From positions 558,001 through 622,000 of the forward strand of contig CM035354.1 in assembly GCA_020137815.1 (NCBI GenBank): DNA of 64,000 nt, in the 5' to 3' direction. The notes under the pieces are model-generated. The model was not told where the DNA came from. It saw nothing but the letters and a program-made list of their open reading frames with translations, and made no database searches. Positions 46,405 to 57,710 of this stretch are shown one piece after another (position 1 is the first letter of the stretch; each line of letters opens with the position of its first letter). Position numbers and translations under genes: made by a program. The stretch comes from Hormiphora californensis (lineage: Eukaryota > Ctenophora > Tentaculata > Cydippida > Pleurobrachiidae).

Positions 46405-48231
46405 ATGAAGATTGCTGTTGTATTGGTTTCGCTCCTAGCCACCGGTAAGCTTGGTGACCCCCCCCCCTCCTCTTTCCCACCTCTTAACTTCGTCCTCTTT
46501 TCGCTCTCCAGTTCGGCACCATACTTCAAACTCATCAATTTCAGGTTTGGCTGCTGATGTTTGGTGCAGCTACGAAGATAGCTACCTTGGTGGTTACTCT
46601 TATGGGCAATACTCATACTCAACTCTAACGGAAGCCCAGGACGCATGTATCCAGAGGTCTAGCTGTGGGGGGATTACCGATGAGCCGTACAATGGAGGCA
46701 GATATACTCTGAGGATAGGGCCTTCAGTTAAAGTGGGACAGAGCCCATCAGGTAAATTACATGATTGTTACTAACCCCCAATAAAAACCGTGTTGTTAGA
46801 TTTATAACTCTTTGCTCTTTATGATCATTGTTGAAATAAAACATTTCATTGCAGGGGAGACGTCCTGGACCATTTGCAAAGTGAAGAGTGTCGTCCTTGA
46901 AAGTTATAAATGGTGCGTCTATGAAGATAGCTACCTTGGCGGTTACTCTAGTGGCAGTTATACCACGTTCAAAGACCTGGTATCAGCCCAGAACGCTTGT
47001 CGTCAGAGGACTGATTGTGGGGGGATTACCGATGAGCCGTACAATGGAGGAAGATATACGCTGAGGAGGGGACCTACAGTTAAGCAGGGACAGAGCCCAA
47101 CAGGTAAGCAGTCCGAGGCACACACACTTTTTAGTAAGGTACCGGAGCCTTGCGATTAGGAAATTTTACTGTACCAGCTAATTTCTTCACTAATGTGTAC
47201 CCAAGGATCTCTACTAACACCACAGAAAACCCTAAAATCCGGTGAGAGGTGCAACACCTTCATTTCCGGGTGGGCGCGGTACCTGTATTTTCAGCCTGTG
47301 GCCAAAAATATTAATCCTCTTAGAATAGATAGGAGTAGAGAAAAAAATAAGGGCACTAGAGTGTGTAGCGTCCTCGCATTAGTGGGGGTAGGTGCCAGAA
47401 TTAAGTCCCTATCTCATCTGGTTAATTAGATAATTGTATAATTAGGTTTGCGCATAACCGTTTTTTGGCTTTATGGCTATAGCCACTTAGGAATGGTTAA
47501 GAGAATTTTCACTGGCGCCATTTTTTAGGCAAGGCAAATTTAAGGGGGGTCGATGTCGGACTTTTTAGCTCTATCTCCAACCGTTTAGCCGTTATTTGGC
47601 TTTAAAGGTGCCCAAAATTACCATTTTTTGCTCATTTTGGGCACCTTTGAAGCCAAATAACGGCTAAACGGTTGGAAATAGAGCTAAAAAGTCCGACATC
47701 GACCCCCCATAACTTTGCCTTGCCTAAAAAATGGCGCCAGTGAAAAGTCTCTTAACCATTCCTAAGTGGCTATAGCCATAAAGCCAAAAAACGGTTATGC
47801 GCAAACCTAATTATCCAATTATCTAATTAACCAGATGAGATAGGGACTTAATTCCGGCACCTACCCCCACTAATGCGAGGACGCTACACACTCTAGTGCC
47901 CTTATTTTTTTCTCTACTCCTATTCTAAGAGGATTTATGTTTTTGGCCACAGGCTGAAAATACAGGTACCACGCCCACCCGGAAATGAAGGTGTTGCACC
48001 TTTCACCGGATGTTAGGGTTTTCTGTGGTGTTAGTAGAGATCCTTGGGGACACATTAGTGAAGAAATTAGCTGGTACAGTAAAATTTCCCATTCAGGGCA
48101 TAAAATGGGGTTCCGGTACCTTACTACTTGATGTGATTTTAATATTTTAATAATTTGATTTTGATATTTCTAGACTGCAGACTCTAACTTGTTTATATCT
48201 TTAGGTGAAGTGTCATGGGTCCAGTGTTAAG
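46405..48231 (+). CDS. Small secreted two-domain Cys-rich protein, copy A
   Basis: Four exons join in frame: 46405-46444, 46545-46751, 46855-47103 and 48206-48231 (TAA), giving 173 residues. A signal peptide (MKIAVVLVSLLATG) precedes two repeats of about 75-80 residues, one per large exon. Each repeat has a WC-x-YEDSYLGGYS start, AQ-x-AC, then CGGITDEPYNGGRYTLR and a GQSP-x-GE/K ending; each holds four cysteines once the closing Cys in the next exon is counted. All introns are phase 1, the usual sign of shuffled extracellular domains. The spacing resembles PAN/apple-like modules, but I cannot name the family. It is probably secreted. Its last intron carries the fold-back element 47133-48125, absent from copy B. 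Confidence 0.8.
47133..48125. mobile_element. Fold-back element inserted in the last intron of copy A
   Basis: AGTAAGGTACCGG at the left is mirrored by CCGGTACCTTACT at the right, and the arms stay inverted copies to a centre near 47625. The paralogous intron of copy B lacks the element and reads straight through (CACACACACTTGATGT). The interior shares GCGTCCTCGCATTAGTGGGG and its surroundings with the transposon at 19562-21348, although the ends differ. Confidence 0.85.
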
Positions 48232-48407
48232 CAAGGTCAACACGGGTGAGACGGTAAAGTGGGACGATGCACCAACAACGTCACTGGATTATCTTGAGTT
48301 TAGTATGAGAGTAGTCATAGACAGTTTTATTGGAGAAGAATGAGATGTATATCGCGTGTTAGTTAATTAATTGAAATATCGTGTGTTAATTAATTGCACT
48401 AGTAAAC

Positions 48408-49535
48408 CCGTTCGCCCTACGGGCGAATTTCGGGGAACTGGTATTGGACATTGGTAGCTGGATTAGGGAACACTGACATCATCAGTCTAACTAATGGCAT
48501 GCACTATCCCATCTTAAAGTGAGAGTGGACCGAATCAGAATTGGACAAGTTTATTGTAGATAGTAGAGATTAGCTTTCCGAGCATTTTGCGTTTTTGCCG
48601 CTCAAAATCGACCCACCCATCACTGAGATATTTTTGTTATGTTGGGAGAATTCCTGCTGGATCAATATTTATCAAACAGGATAGAAACAATCCTTGTGTT
48701 TTACTAACACATTCTTTAAATTTTTGTTATGCTGGCTTGCATTGCCCTGCTTCTGTGCATGGACATGTCAACCTCACTGTTTCATATTTAAAATGTGTTA
48801 GTAAAACACCACGATTGTTTCTATTCTGTTTTATACATACTGATTAAACAGGTGTTCTCCCAACATAACAAAAATATCTCAGTGATGGGTGGGTCGATTT
48901 TGAGCGGCAAAAACGCAAAATGCTCAGAAAGCTAATCTCTACTACCTACAACAAAGTTACAAACTTGTCCAATTCTGATTCGGTCCACTCTCACTTTAAG
49001 TTACGGTACCGTAGAAGGAGCTCAGGCGGGATCGCTGCGAGTTTCTGGTTTCAGAACGTCAGATGATGATCAGGCGATCAAAGTTATAAAGAACTTACTA
49101 TTTCGTCTGTTTGCAGTATTCATCTGCCTTAATCTCTGAGATTGATCATCGGTTCTGTTTAACCTCTAACGTCTTGTTCGTTCTCTCTGCACTTCTTTTG
49201 GTGTTGCTGCATTTAAACCCCTCGGTGTATAATGGAAAAGTAGAGAATGGCGGTGAGATCTTGCGTGAATAACTCCAATTGTCGCTGTCGTATATCAACA
49301 GTTGTTGAAGAGAGCATATTAGCTGGAACAGTGACACAAACTAAAGCAAGATCAAATGCACGTGCACGTGCAGTATAGTAGCAACAGCCATTGGCAAAGG
49401 CTCCGACCCCTGGCCCCACTCCAATAGTACTCCACAGTCCACCTCTAAACCTGCACGTGCAAAATGCCATATAAGGTAAAAAAACCATCACCCATCATTT
49501 CCCTATTTGCTTTAATAATAGTATGATTCTCACTA
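48408..49535. other. 1.1-kb block present only beside copy A
   Basis: Compared with the flank of copy B, where TTAATTGCACT continues into the sequence matched at 49536, this block is extra. It contains the inverted-repeat element 48513-49000, a CGTGCACGTGC-type palindrome near 49360 and no convincing exon. Confidence 0.65.
48513..49000. mobile_element. MITE-like inverted repeat
   Basis: CTTAAAGTGAGAGTGGACCG at the left is mirrored by CGGTCCACTCTCACTTTAAG at the right. The arms match imperfectly for over 200 bp (ACCCACCCATCACTGAGATA recurs inverted). No coding capacity. Confidence 0.85.
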
Positions 49536-49539
49536 TGAA

Positions 49540-49733
49540 GTTCAGTGTTTCAATAACTTGTTAACTTGATCTTGGAATCACACAATTCAGTGTTCTCGGT
49601 TTGGGCGGGTTCCGATGATCTGACTGGATAAGATCACAAAGATCTGAATAACATCGCAGTTACCCTGAAACTGGCCAGTTTGAGGTTCGAGACGCTGAGC
49701 CACCTTCAACCTAACCCAAACTAACATAGTAAC
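49540..49733 (+). repeat. 3' flank of copy A, duplicated at 51187-51402
   Basis: TTCAATAACTTGTTAACTTG and the following 190 bp recur at 51205 and on, beyond copy B. This marks the right edge of the duplicated segment. The second copy has an extra G-run at about 51262. Confidence 0.85.
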
Positions 49734-50160
49734 AGAGTAAAAACGGCAGTTCTTTTATCTAAGTCTTGTTTATACCTCGACACCCCATTGAGTCACGTCT
49801 TCACAACTTTTGTTCATGATAGCACTCACGGGAGAACTAAAGACTTTATATGGAAGATCTGCGAGGATTGTGTTTTAGTGCATCACGTGATAATAAAACG
49901 TATGGGACCATTGTATGGAACACCAGCTAAGGGAAACTCGATCTCCTTTTACTTTTTAATTTCTACTCAAATGCACTAAAACACGGACAGGACAACTAAA
50001 GCTATAAACTTCGCGAAGACTTTGACAAGACGCATGATCTGGTGGTGGAGAAATGTCTTGAGTTCTGTGAGGTCACAGAACAACTCAACAACGACAGTGT
50101 TGGAGTTAGTACCAGGTGCAGTATGGCAGGTAGTAAGAGTAATGACGTGTGACAGTGGAC

Positions 50161-50167
50161 TATAAAA
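50161..50167 (+). promoter_or_regulatory. TATA box of secreted-protein gene, copy B
   Basis: TATAAAA lies 43 bases before the ATG at 50204, matching copy A in spacing and context. Confidence 0.7.
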
Positions 50168-50203
50168 GAGCTTGGATGAATTCTACTGGCAGTTTGCAGA
50201 AAG

Positions 50204-51022
50204 ATGAAGATTGCTATTGTATTGGTTTCGCTCCTAGCCACCGGTAAGCTTGGTGACCCACCCTCCCTCCCCCGGCCCCCTCCTCTTTCCACTCCCCCAG
50301 TTGAGGACCATACTTCAAACTCATCAATTTCAGGTTTGGCTGCTGATGTTTGGTGCAGCTACGAAGATAGCTACCTTGGTGGTTACTCTTATGGTCAATA
50401 CTCATACTCATCTCTGAAGGAAGCCCAGGACGCATGTATCCGGAGGTCTAGCTGTGGGGGAATTACCGACGAGCCGTATAATGGAGGGAGATATACGCTG
50501 AGGAAAGGACCTGCAGTTAGAGTGGGACAGAGCCCATCAGGTAAATTACATGATTGTTACTAACCCCAAATAAAAATCGTGTTGTTAGATTTATAACTCT
50601 TTATGATCATTGTTGAAATATAACATTTCATTGCAGGGGAGACGTCCTGGACCATTTGCAAGGTGAAGAATAATGTAGTCCTTGAAAGTTATAAATGGTG
50701 CGTCTATGAAGATAGCTACCTTGGTGGTTACTCGAGTGGCAGTTATACATTCAAAGACCTGGTATCAGCCCAGAACGCTTGTCGTCAGAGGACTGATTGT
50801 GGGGGGATTACCGATGAGCCGTACAATGGAGGAAGATATACGCTGAGGAGGGGACCTACAGTTAAACAGGGACAGAGCCCAACAGGTAAGCACTGCTTAC
50901 TAAGCAGTCCGAGGCACACACACACTTGATGTAATTTTAATATTTTGATATTTTGATGTTTCTAGAGTGCAGACTGTAACTTGTTTATATCTTTAGGTGA
51001 AGTGTCATGGGTCCAGTGTTAA
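50204..51022 (+). CDS. Small secreted two-domain Cys-rich protein, copy B
   Basis: Four exons join in frame: 50204-50243, 50334-50540, 50637-50885 and 50997-51022 (TAA), giving 173 residues. It is almost identical to copy A. In exon 3 a one-residue gain (KNNVVLES against KSVVLES) is offset by a one-residue loss (SYTFK against SYTTFK), so exon lengths stay equal, which argues that both copies are under constraint. The last intron is about 110 bp and lacks the insertion seen in copy A. Signal peptide MKIAIVLVSLLATG; predicted secreted. The family is the same unnamed Cys4 repeat. Confidence 0.85.
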
Positions 51023-51544
51023 GCAAGGTCAACACGGGTGAGACGGTAAAGTGGGACGATGCACCAACAACGTCACTGGATTAGTATGAGAATAGTCATA
51101 GACAGTTTTATTGGAGAAGAATGAAAAATATATCGTGTGTTAGTTGATTAATTGAAATATATTGTTTATTAATTAATTGCACTGTCACGAAGAAGTTCAG
51201 CGTTTCAATAATTTGTTAACTTGATCTTGGAATCACACAATTCAGTGTTCTCGGTTTGGGCGGGGGGGGGGGGGGCGTTCCGATGATCTGACTGGATAAG
51301 ATCACAAATATCTGAATAACATCGCAGTTACCCTTGAAACTGGCCAGTTTGAGGTTCGAGACGCTAAGCCACCTTCAACCTCACTCAAACTAACCTAGTT
51401 TGTAACTTAAGTCAAACTCATTTTTGGTCTGCTAAAAATTATATATATGAATGTTAACAACAAATTGACAAAAACCCAACTCAATTCAAACAACACATAG
51501 AAAACGTTTAATAATGGTTTTTGGAAAATATTATTCACACACCG
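51023..51544. other. 3' flank of copy B and receptor 3' side
   Basis: 51187-51402 is the duplicated flank described at 49540-49733. The remainder is AT-rich with no exon. Confidence 0.6.
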
Positions 51545-52324
51545 CTATAAAGCACTCTCTAATACAATTTCACTATTTTGTTCAATGTTACCAGGCATGA
51601 TCCTAGGAATAAGATAAACTCCTGATAGCTGTATTACAGGATTGAGAAGGGAGTTTAGAGATATACTGAGATACCAATATAGAGCTGGGAAAGTTATTAC
51701 TGAACCGGTCAACGCATAAGAATTATCAACACTCCAGTTAAAGAACAATGTAAATCCGATTCCTTCAACAATGATGAACAGAATTGATAGTATCACAATT
51801 ATCCATGAATTACCATGGTTACCTGTATCTGGAATGTTTAGTAGAACCACTACTAGCATTAGAGTCACTATGAACACTACAATCACACACAACCCATTCA
51901 GATAGACGATATAGAGGGCAGTGAGAGAGCGGAGAAAGAGGGCTGTTGAAGGTAAAATACCTGTAACCAGGTATACTAGTATTGACAATACCCAGAAAAT
52001 CTTCTCGTTGAAATTGTAGAACCCCGTTAAATTTAACCGAACCACGCACACAACAGTTGTACATACTGATGATATTGGATTTAGCACAATCAGAGCCCCC
52101 TGAAGGGAGACAAGTAGTACCCGGTCAGCCCAGTCATTTTCAGGGTCTTGTAACTGCATACATGCATTAACTACAAACATCAGAGATATGAGAAGATCGG
52201 TGATGTTGAGGGGAATTAAGAGTCGTGATTGTTTATCTTTTCGTCTTTGAAGGTTGATCCACAATGATACAGCGTTACAGAGTGAACCAATCATACCTAT
52301 TACACCAGCCAGTGATAAAGATGC
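51545..52324 (-). CDS. Rhodopsin-like seven-transmembrane receptor, main exon
   Basis: One long exon encodes about 259 residues from an acceptor ending at 52325 to the stop at 51545. The first in-frame ATG (52294) falls inside the first membrane helix, so an upstream exon is expected but was not found. Seven hydrophobic segments are visible. Family marks: a GSLCNAV motif in helix 1 (normally GN-x-x-V), LNITDLLISL in helix 2 and SLNSLLNPVIQ in helix 7 (the NPxxY region, here NPVIQ). The DRY motif of helix 3 appears as VRL. The ligand is unknown. The N terminus and C-terminal tail are short. It is probably an orphan class A receptor. Confidence 0.7.
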   Translation of the reverse strand, partial: ASLSLAGVIGMIGSLCNAVSLWINLQRRKDKQSRLLIPLNITDLLISLMFVVNACMQLQDPENDWADRVLLVSLQGALIVLNPISSVCTTVVCVVRLNLTGFYNFNEKIFWVLSILVYLVTGILPSTALFLRSLTALYIVYLNGLCVIVVFIVTLMLVVVLLNIPDTGNHGNSWIIVILSILFIIVEGIGFTLFFNWSVDNSYALTGSVITFPALYWYLSISLNSLLNPVIQLSGVYLIPRIMPGNIEQNSEIVLESAL

Positions 52325-53114
52325 CTAGAGAACTGACCATTGGAGCTGTTATAGAAAGGGTATATTATTAAATTAATATGATATTTTATTGATAAAACTG
52401 GATAAATTGAGAAATGTAATACACTATAATATTGCTCTATTGGGCAGCATTCTCTGTTGTCACACATTTCAACCTTTCTGAGGTTCGGTTGAACAGTTTT
52501 TAAATGCCTGATTGCATCATTTATCCGATAAATGTTTAAAAACTCTTAAAAACTGGCAGAAATTTCCACCGGAGCTTGCAGACCTTGGGCCAGCTTGCAG
52601 CGGATTTCACCCTCACACCCCCTGACCGGAGCTACCGCCGGATATGGGCCCAGCTCCGTCTAGACCAAATTCCAGTTGGATGCTAAACATGCAGTGACAG
52701 TCATAACTAAACTAGTTCACTCTCCCAGGTCGATTTAGTCTCTTAATAAGTGAGAATCTCACTGTGAGATGGGTGCTAAAAATGTTGAAAAATAGTTTCA
52801 GATTTAAATTTTTAAATCTGCGAGAGTTATGGGGGGAAAACGTTAAAATCTGGGTGCCTTTCATTGCTAACAATTCGTAGTTTTGGCGCGCGCGACGGGT
52901 TAGGGCTATCCGTTAGGGTCTGGTTAGGGTTTGGTTTGGGGTTATCGGTTAGGGCTATCGATTCTCTAACTGATACCGTTTAGTTTACTCAAATCGGCCA
53001 TGTGGTTCCATGGCTATAGCCGTTTGAAAAAAGTCGGTCTAAGTATACTCTTTTGGTAGCGCGCACCTGTAAACAGGCTGCAAGGCACCCAGATTAAAGT
53101 CCATTTTTATTCAA
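52325..53114. other. Region upstream of the receptor exon
   Basis: No supported exon. It contains TTAGGG-like variants (GGTTAGGGCTATCCGTTAGG, 52908-52968) and is otherwise AT-rich. The missing first receptor exon may lie here. Confidence 0.45.
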
Positions 53115-53334
53115 TAGTGGAAGCTCTTACGGTAATTCCCACGCCCCGTGGGAAAGTTTTCGACCGTGGGAAAATTTTCAAACCGTGGGAAAAGAGAGAT
53201 ACATGCAATAACGAATAAAAAACAATTTATTTTTATAGTTATTGTATGTATCTCTCTTTTCCCACGGTTCGAAAACATTCCCACGGTCGAAAACTTTCCC
53301 ACGGGGCGTGGGAATTACCGTAAGAGCTTCCACT
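53115..53334. mobile_element. 220-bp MITE, family member 1
   Basis: AGTGGAAGCTCTTACGGTAA is mirrored by TTACCGTAAGAGCTTCCACT, with internal CCCACGG/CCGTGGG motifs. Related copies lie inside the large element at 54446-54590 and 55866-56010. Confidence 0.9.
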
Positions 53335-53335
53335 A

Positions 53336-53457
53336 CAACTGTTCACCCTCCAACTCGTGCGCGTGCGATATTTTAATTTATGCTGCGCGCGCTACACGTT
53401 AACATGTGATAGACGCGCAAAACAATTCCGCGCACGACTTTGGGGGGTGAACAGTTG
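53336..53457. mobile_element. Short inverted repeat with GC-rich core
   Basis: CAACTGTTCACC at the left and GGTGAACAGTTG at the right enclose GCGCGTGCG-rich sequence (CTCGTGCGCG against CGCGCACGA). Probable MITE between the previous one and the 4-kb element. Confidence 0.6.
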
Positions 53458-53713
53458 AAAAAAAATGGGGTAAGTCGGAAGAACCTGTCCGTTCCTCTCA
53501 TGAGCGCTCATGAGTGTATCATGAGTGTGTCATGAGTGTATCATGAGCGCTCATGAGTGCTCATGAGACCTTGCTAATGAGCGCTCATGAGACATATGTC
53601 TCATCCCATCTCTGTTTCAATGTCTCATGAGCGCTCATGAGACGTTTTGACCTACATGTGCTCATGAGTGTATCATGAGACATGTCTCATGAGACATATA
53701 TCTCATGAGACGT

Positions 53714-53905
53714 TAGGGTTATGGTTATGGTTGGGTTTAGGGTTGGGCTAGGGTTAGGGCTTTCCTTTAGGTTTAGGGACCTGTAGAGGGTAGGGCTAGG
53801 TCCAAGCCTATGGGTTAACCCTATCCCTACGGGTCCCTAGACCTAAAGGATAACCCTAACCCTAGCCCAACCGTAAACCCAACCCTAACCCTAACCCTAA
53901 CGTCT
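53714..53905. repeat. Telomere-like TTAGGG/CCCTAA variants
   Basis: GTTAGGGTT, GGGCTAGGGTTAGGGC and CCCTAACCCTAACCCTAA lie as a mirror pair around the 53806 dyad. The same set recurs at 55134-55322. They are short and interrupted, inside the 4-kb element, so an internal copy rather than a chromosome end. Confidence 0.75.
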
Positions 53906-56532
53906 CATGAGATATATGTCTCATGAGACATGTCTCATGATACACTCATGAGCACATGTAGGTCAAAACGTCTCATGAGCGCTCATGAGACATTGAAACA
54001 GAGATGGGATGAGACATATGTCTCATGAGCGCTCATGAGCAAGGTCTCATGAGCACTCATGAGCGCTCATGATACACTCATGACACACTCATGACACACT
54101 CATTCATAAACATTCATAAACATTCATAAATAAATTAAGCATTGTACACAAAGTTTCAGCTCAAAAAGAGCTAACACTCAGACACCAAAAGGAATCGGGT
54201 TGTAATGGGCAGCCAAACAACATAGAAAAGCAAAACACCCCTGAATGATTTACTCAGTGGTGGCCCCAGCCTGGGGTGGTGGGGGGGTGGCCACCCCCCC
54301 AAACATTTTCAGATAGGGGTTGTCGGGGGTGGTAAAATGGTTGAAAAATGTGTTCTAAATAGCTTGAAATTCGTCAAAAATCAAAATTTTCCGGGGGCTT
54401 CGCCCCCTTACCCACACCAATAGCTGACAATCGATATTATATCGTAGTGGAAGCTCTTACGGTATTCCCACGACCGTGGGAAAAGAGAGATATATAGAAA
54501 TACTAAGAGAGAGAAATTTCTCTCTCTTAGTATTTCCATCTATCTCTCTTTTCCCACGGTCGTGGGAATACCGTAAGAGCTTCCACTACGATATAATATC
54601 GATTGTCAGCTATTGGTGTGGGTAAGGGGGCGAAGCCCCCGGAAAATTTTGATTTTTGACGAATTTCAAGCTATTTAGAACACATTTTTCAACCATTTTA
54701 CCACCCCCGACAACCCCTATCTGAAAATGTTTGGGGGGGTGGCCACCCCCCCACCACCCCAGGCTGGGGCCACCACTGAGTAAATCATTCAGGGGTGTTT
54801 TGCTTTTCTATGTTGTTTGGCTGCCCATTACAACCCGATTCCTTTTGGTGTCTGAGTGTTAGCTCTTTTTGAGCTGAAACTTTGTGTACAATGCTTAATT
54901 TATTTATGAATGTTTATGAATGTTTATGAATGAGTGTGTCATGAGTGTGTCATGAGTGTATCATGAGCGCTCATGAGTGCTCATGAGACCTTGCTAATGA
55001 GCGCTCATGAGACATATGTCTCATCCCATCTCTGTTTCAATGTCTCATGAGCGCTCATGAGACGTTTTGACCTACATGTGCTCATGAGTGTATCATGAGA
55101 CATGTCTCATGAGACATATATCTCATGAGACGTTAGGGTTAGGGTTAGGGTTGGGTTTACGGTTGGGCTAGGGTTAGGGTTATCCTTTAGGTCTAGGGAC
55201 CCGTAGGGATAGGGTTAACCCATAGGCTTGGACCTAGCCCTACCCTCTACAGGTCCCTAAACCTAAAGGAAAGCCCTAACCCTAGCCCAACCCTAAACCC
55301 AACCATAACCATAACCCTAACGTCTCATGAGATATATGTCTCATGAGACATGTCTCATGATACACTCATGAGCACATGTAGGTCAAAACGTCTCATGAGC
55401 GCTCATGAGACATTGAAACAGAGATGGGATGAGACATATGTCTCATGAGCGCTCATGAGCAAGGTCTCATGAGCACTCATGAGCGCTCATGATACACTCA
55501 TGACACACTCATGACACACTCATTCATAAACATTCATAAACATTCATAAATAAATTAAGCATTGTACACAAAGTTTCAGCTCAAAAAGAGCTAACACTCA
55601 GACACCAAAAGGAATCGGGTTGTAATGGGCAGCCAAACAACATAGAAAAGCAAAACACCCCTGAATGATTTACTCAGTGGTGGCCCCAGCCTGGGGTGGT
55701 GGGGGGGTGGCCACCCCCCCAAACATTTTCAGATAGGGGTTGTCGGGGGTGGTAAAATGGTTGAAAAATGTGTTCTAAATAGCTTGAAATTCGTCAAAAA
55801 TCAAAATTTTCCGGGGGCTTCGCCCCCTTACCCACACCAATAGCTGACAATCGATATTATATCGTAGTGGAAGCTCTTACGGTATTCCCACGACCGTGGG
55901 AAAAGAGAGATAGATGGAAATACTAAGAGAGAGAAATTTCTCTCTCTTAGTATTTCTATATATCTCTCTTTTCCCACGGTCGTGGGAATACCGTAAGAGC
56001 TTCCACTATCGGTCTAAATTGCTTAAAACTCATAAAATTACAATTTTCCTGGGGCTTCGCCCCTTTCCATCATAACGAGGGCTAAATATGGTTGAAGATT
56101 TTTCTTAAATGGCTGAAAACTGTCCAAAAATTTGATTGAGATTGCATAAATTCATCAAAAATCTAAAATTTTCCGGGGGCTTCGCCCCCTAACACACACC
56201 AATGGCTGAAAATCGTTATTCTATTGTTCTAAATTGCTTAAAATTCATCAAACTTAAAATTTTTCGGTCGCTAAAAGTCTTGAATGGCTGAAAATTGTTC
56301 AAAAAGTGGTTCTAGATTGCTCAAAATTCATCAAAAATCTAAAAATTTTCCGGGGGCTCCGCCCCTAGCCCCCGCCAAGGGCTCTGCGCCCCCAAACCCC
56401 CTGCGCCCCAAACCCCCTGCGCCCCCAAACCCCCTGCCGCAGCTCCCTCGGCGCCGCTTCGCGGCACCTCGGTCACTTGGTTTCGGGATTGACCACCCCC
56501 CCAAAATATCCGTGCTGGGGCCACCCCTGGAT

Positions 56533-57359
56533 TTACTCTCTGAAAACACTCGGATCGTTTCTCCAATCCAACAGGGAGTTACTGTGCTGAACACTATACC
56601 CTCGAACCGGTGGCTGGTCAGGGATGGTGGACAGATATTTACCGAGCGACTGCTTTAGCTCGAGTAGGGAAGCTGAAGATCTCACTACCCGAGGCACTGC
56701 ATTCCATAACTGAGCTCCTTTTACGCCGAATGATGAGTCATAGGGGCCAGAGATGGATTTTTGGGCCAAGTAGTTATACCGAGGGATTACCGCTCTGGTG
56801 CCAAGGCGTGGGTGCTCTGTAAACAAGAGACTCGTACTGTTTGGTACTACCTTATGCAAGACCTTCCAGACGTGGATAATTATATATCGTTCTCGGCGCC
56901 GTTGAAGGGACAGGATTTTAGGTGATGGAGTCTGTCCCAGTAATTCATGCCCGAACAACTCGCGATCCTGCGGGTGAATTGTCTCTGTGCCTCCTCAACC
57001 AGTGCAATATCTGACTTTTTGACAGGGTTCCATAGGGGGCAACAGTATTCAACCTGGGGTCTGACGATGGATTTGAGTAGGGTTAGCATGGTGTCATCCG
57101 ATCTATCCCGAAACACACTAAGTGCCCAGCCACTCATCCGACGAGCCTTAGTCGTGATGCTGCCGATATGCTCCGACCATGCACAGTTTGTTGAAACAAG
57201 GACTCCTAGGTCTTTGACAGATTCGCTAGGGGATATCGTTTCGCCTCCAGGCCCACTGTAGGAGTAGTTTTCATTGGAGAATGGCAGCTCTCTTAACAGT
57301 TGGGTGGAGCGAAGAGTATAGTTCATAACTTCATGAGCGCTCATGAGACGTTGAAACAC
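56533..57359 (-). pseudogene. Non-LTR retrotransposon fragment, end of reverse transcriptase
   Basis: Two overlapping minus-strand frames (56880-57359, then 56533-56958) carry the conserved tail of LINE reverse transcriptases: VKDLGVLVS, WSEHIGSITTKARRMSGWAL, LLKSIVRPQVEYCCPLWNP, then QRQFTRRI. They continue in the next frame with RRRERYIIIHVWKVLHK. A frameshift near 56900 separates them, and the catalytic half is absent. It is a 5'-truncated, dead copy of the CR1/Jockey kind, lodged in the 4-kb element. Confidence 0.8.
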
Positions 57360-57710
57360 CTAAAAACGTCTCATGAGCGCTCATGATACACTCATGATAC
57401 ACTCATGACACACTCATGATACACTCATGAGCGCTCATGAGAGGAACGGACAGGTTCTTCCGACTTACCAAAAATGGAGTATATAATCGCGCCCGTTATG
57501 GGGGGCCTTGAGATTTAAAATTTATCCGACGCGCATTCTTATATAACTTAACGCGCGGCGTCTTTTTGCGCGTGTGTTTATTTAGCGCGCACAGCCGCGC
57601 TTTCTTTCCCTTCAACGTGCTACGGCGCCTTCCAACACCGAAAGCAAATGACGTAATAATGCGGTCAGCTGACGGAGTGCTGCTGTAGTAGTAGTAGTTC
57701 TAGGGAGAAA

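Larger units (their letters stand above)
53469..57469. mobile_element. 4-kb inverted-repeat element with 8-bp target duplication
   Basis: GGTAAGTCGGAAGAACCTGT at the left is mirrored by ACAGGTTCTTCCGACTTACC at the right. AAAAATGG flanks it at 53461-53468 and 57470-57477. From 53490 to about 56010 it is a 710-bp segment in alternating orientation, with dyad centres at about 53806, 54516, 55226 and 55936, exactly 710 bp apart. TCATGAGCGCTCATGA palindromes recur dozens of times near the centres at 53806 and 55226 and at both ends. The right part (56.3-57.36 kb) contains a retrotransposon fragment. No transposase was recognised. Confidence 0.85.

Noticed and set aside
49213-49491. 92-codon minus-strand frame beside copy A
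   Set aside because: No splice context or recognisable domain; it lies in a block absent from the paralogous region and reads through a CGTGCACGTG palindrome.
53714-53905. Chromosome end
   Set aside because: The TTAGGG-like repeats are short, interrupted, mirrored and flanked on both sides by other genes and elements.
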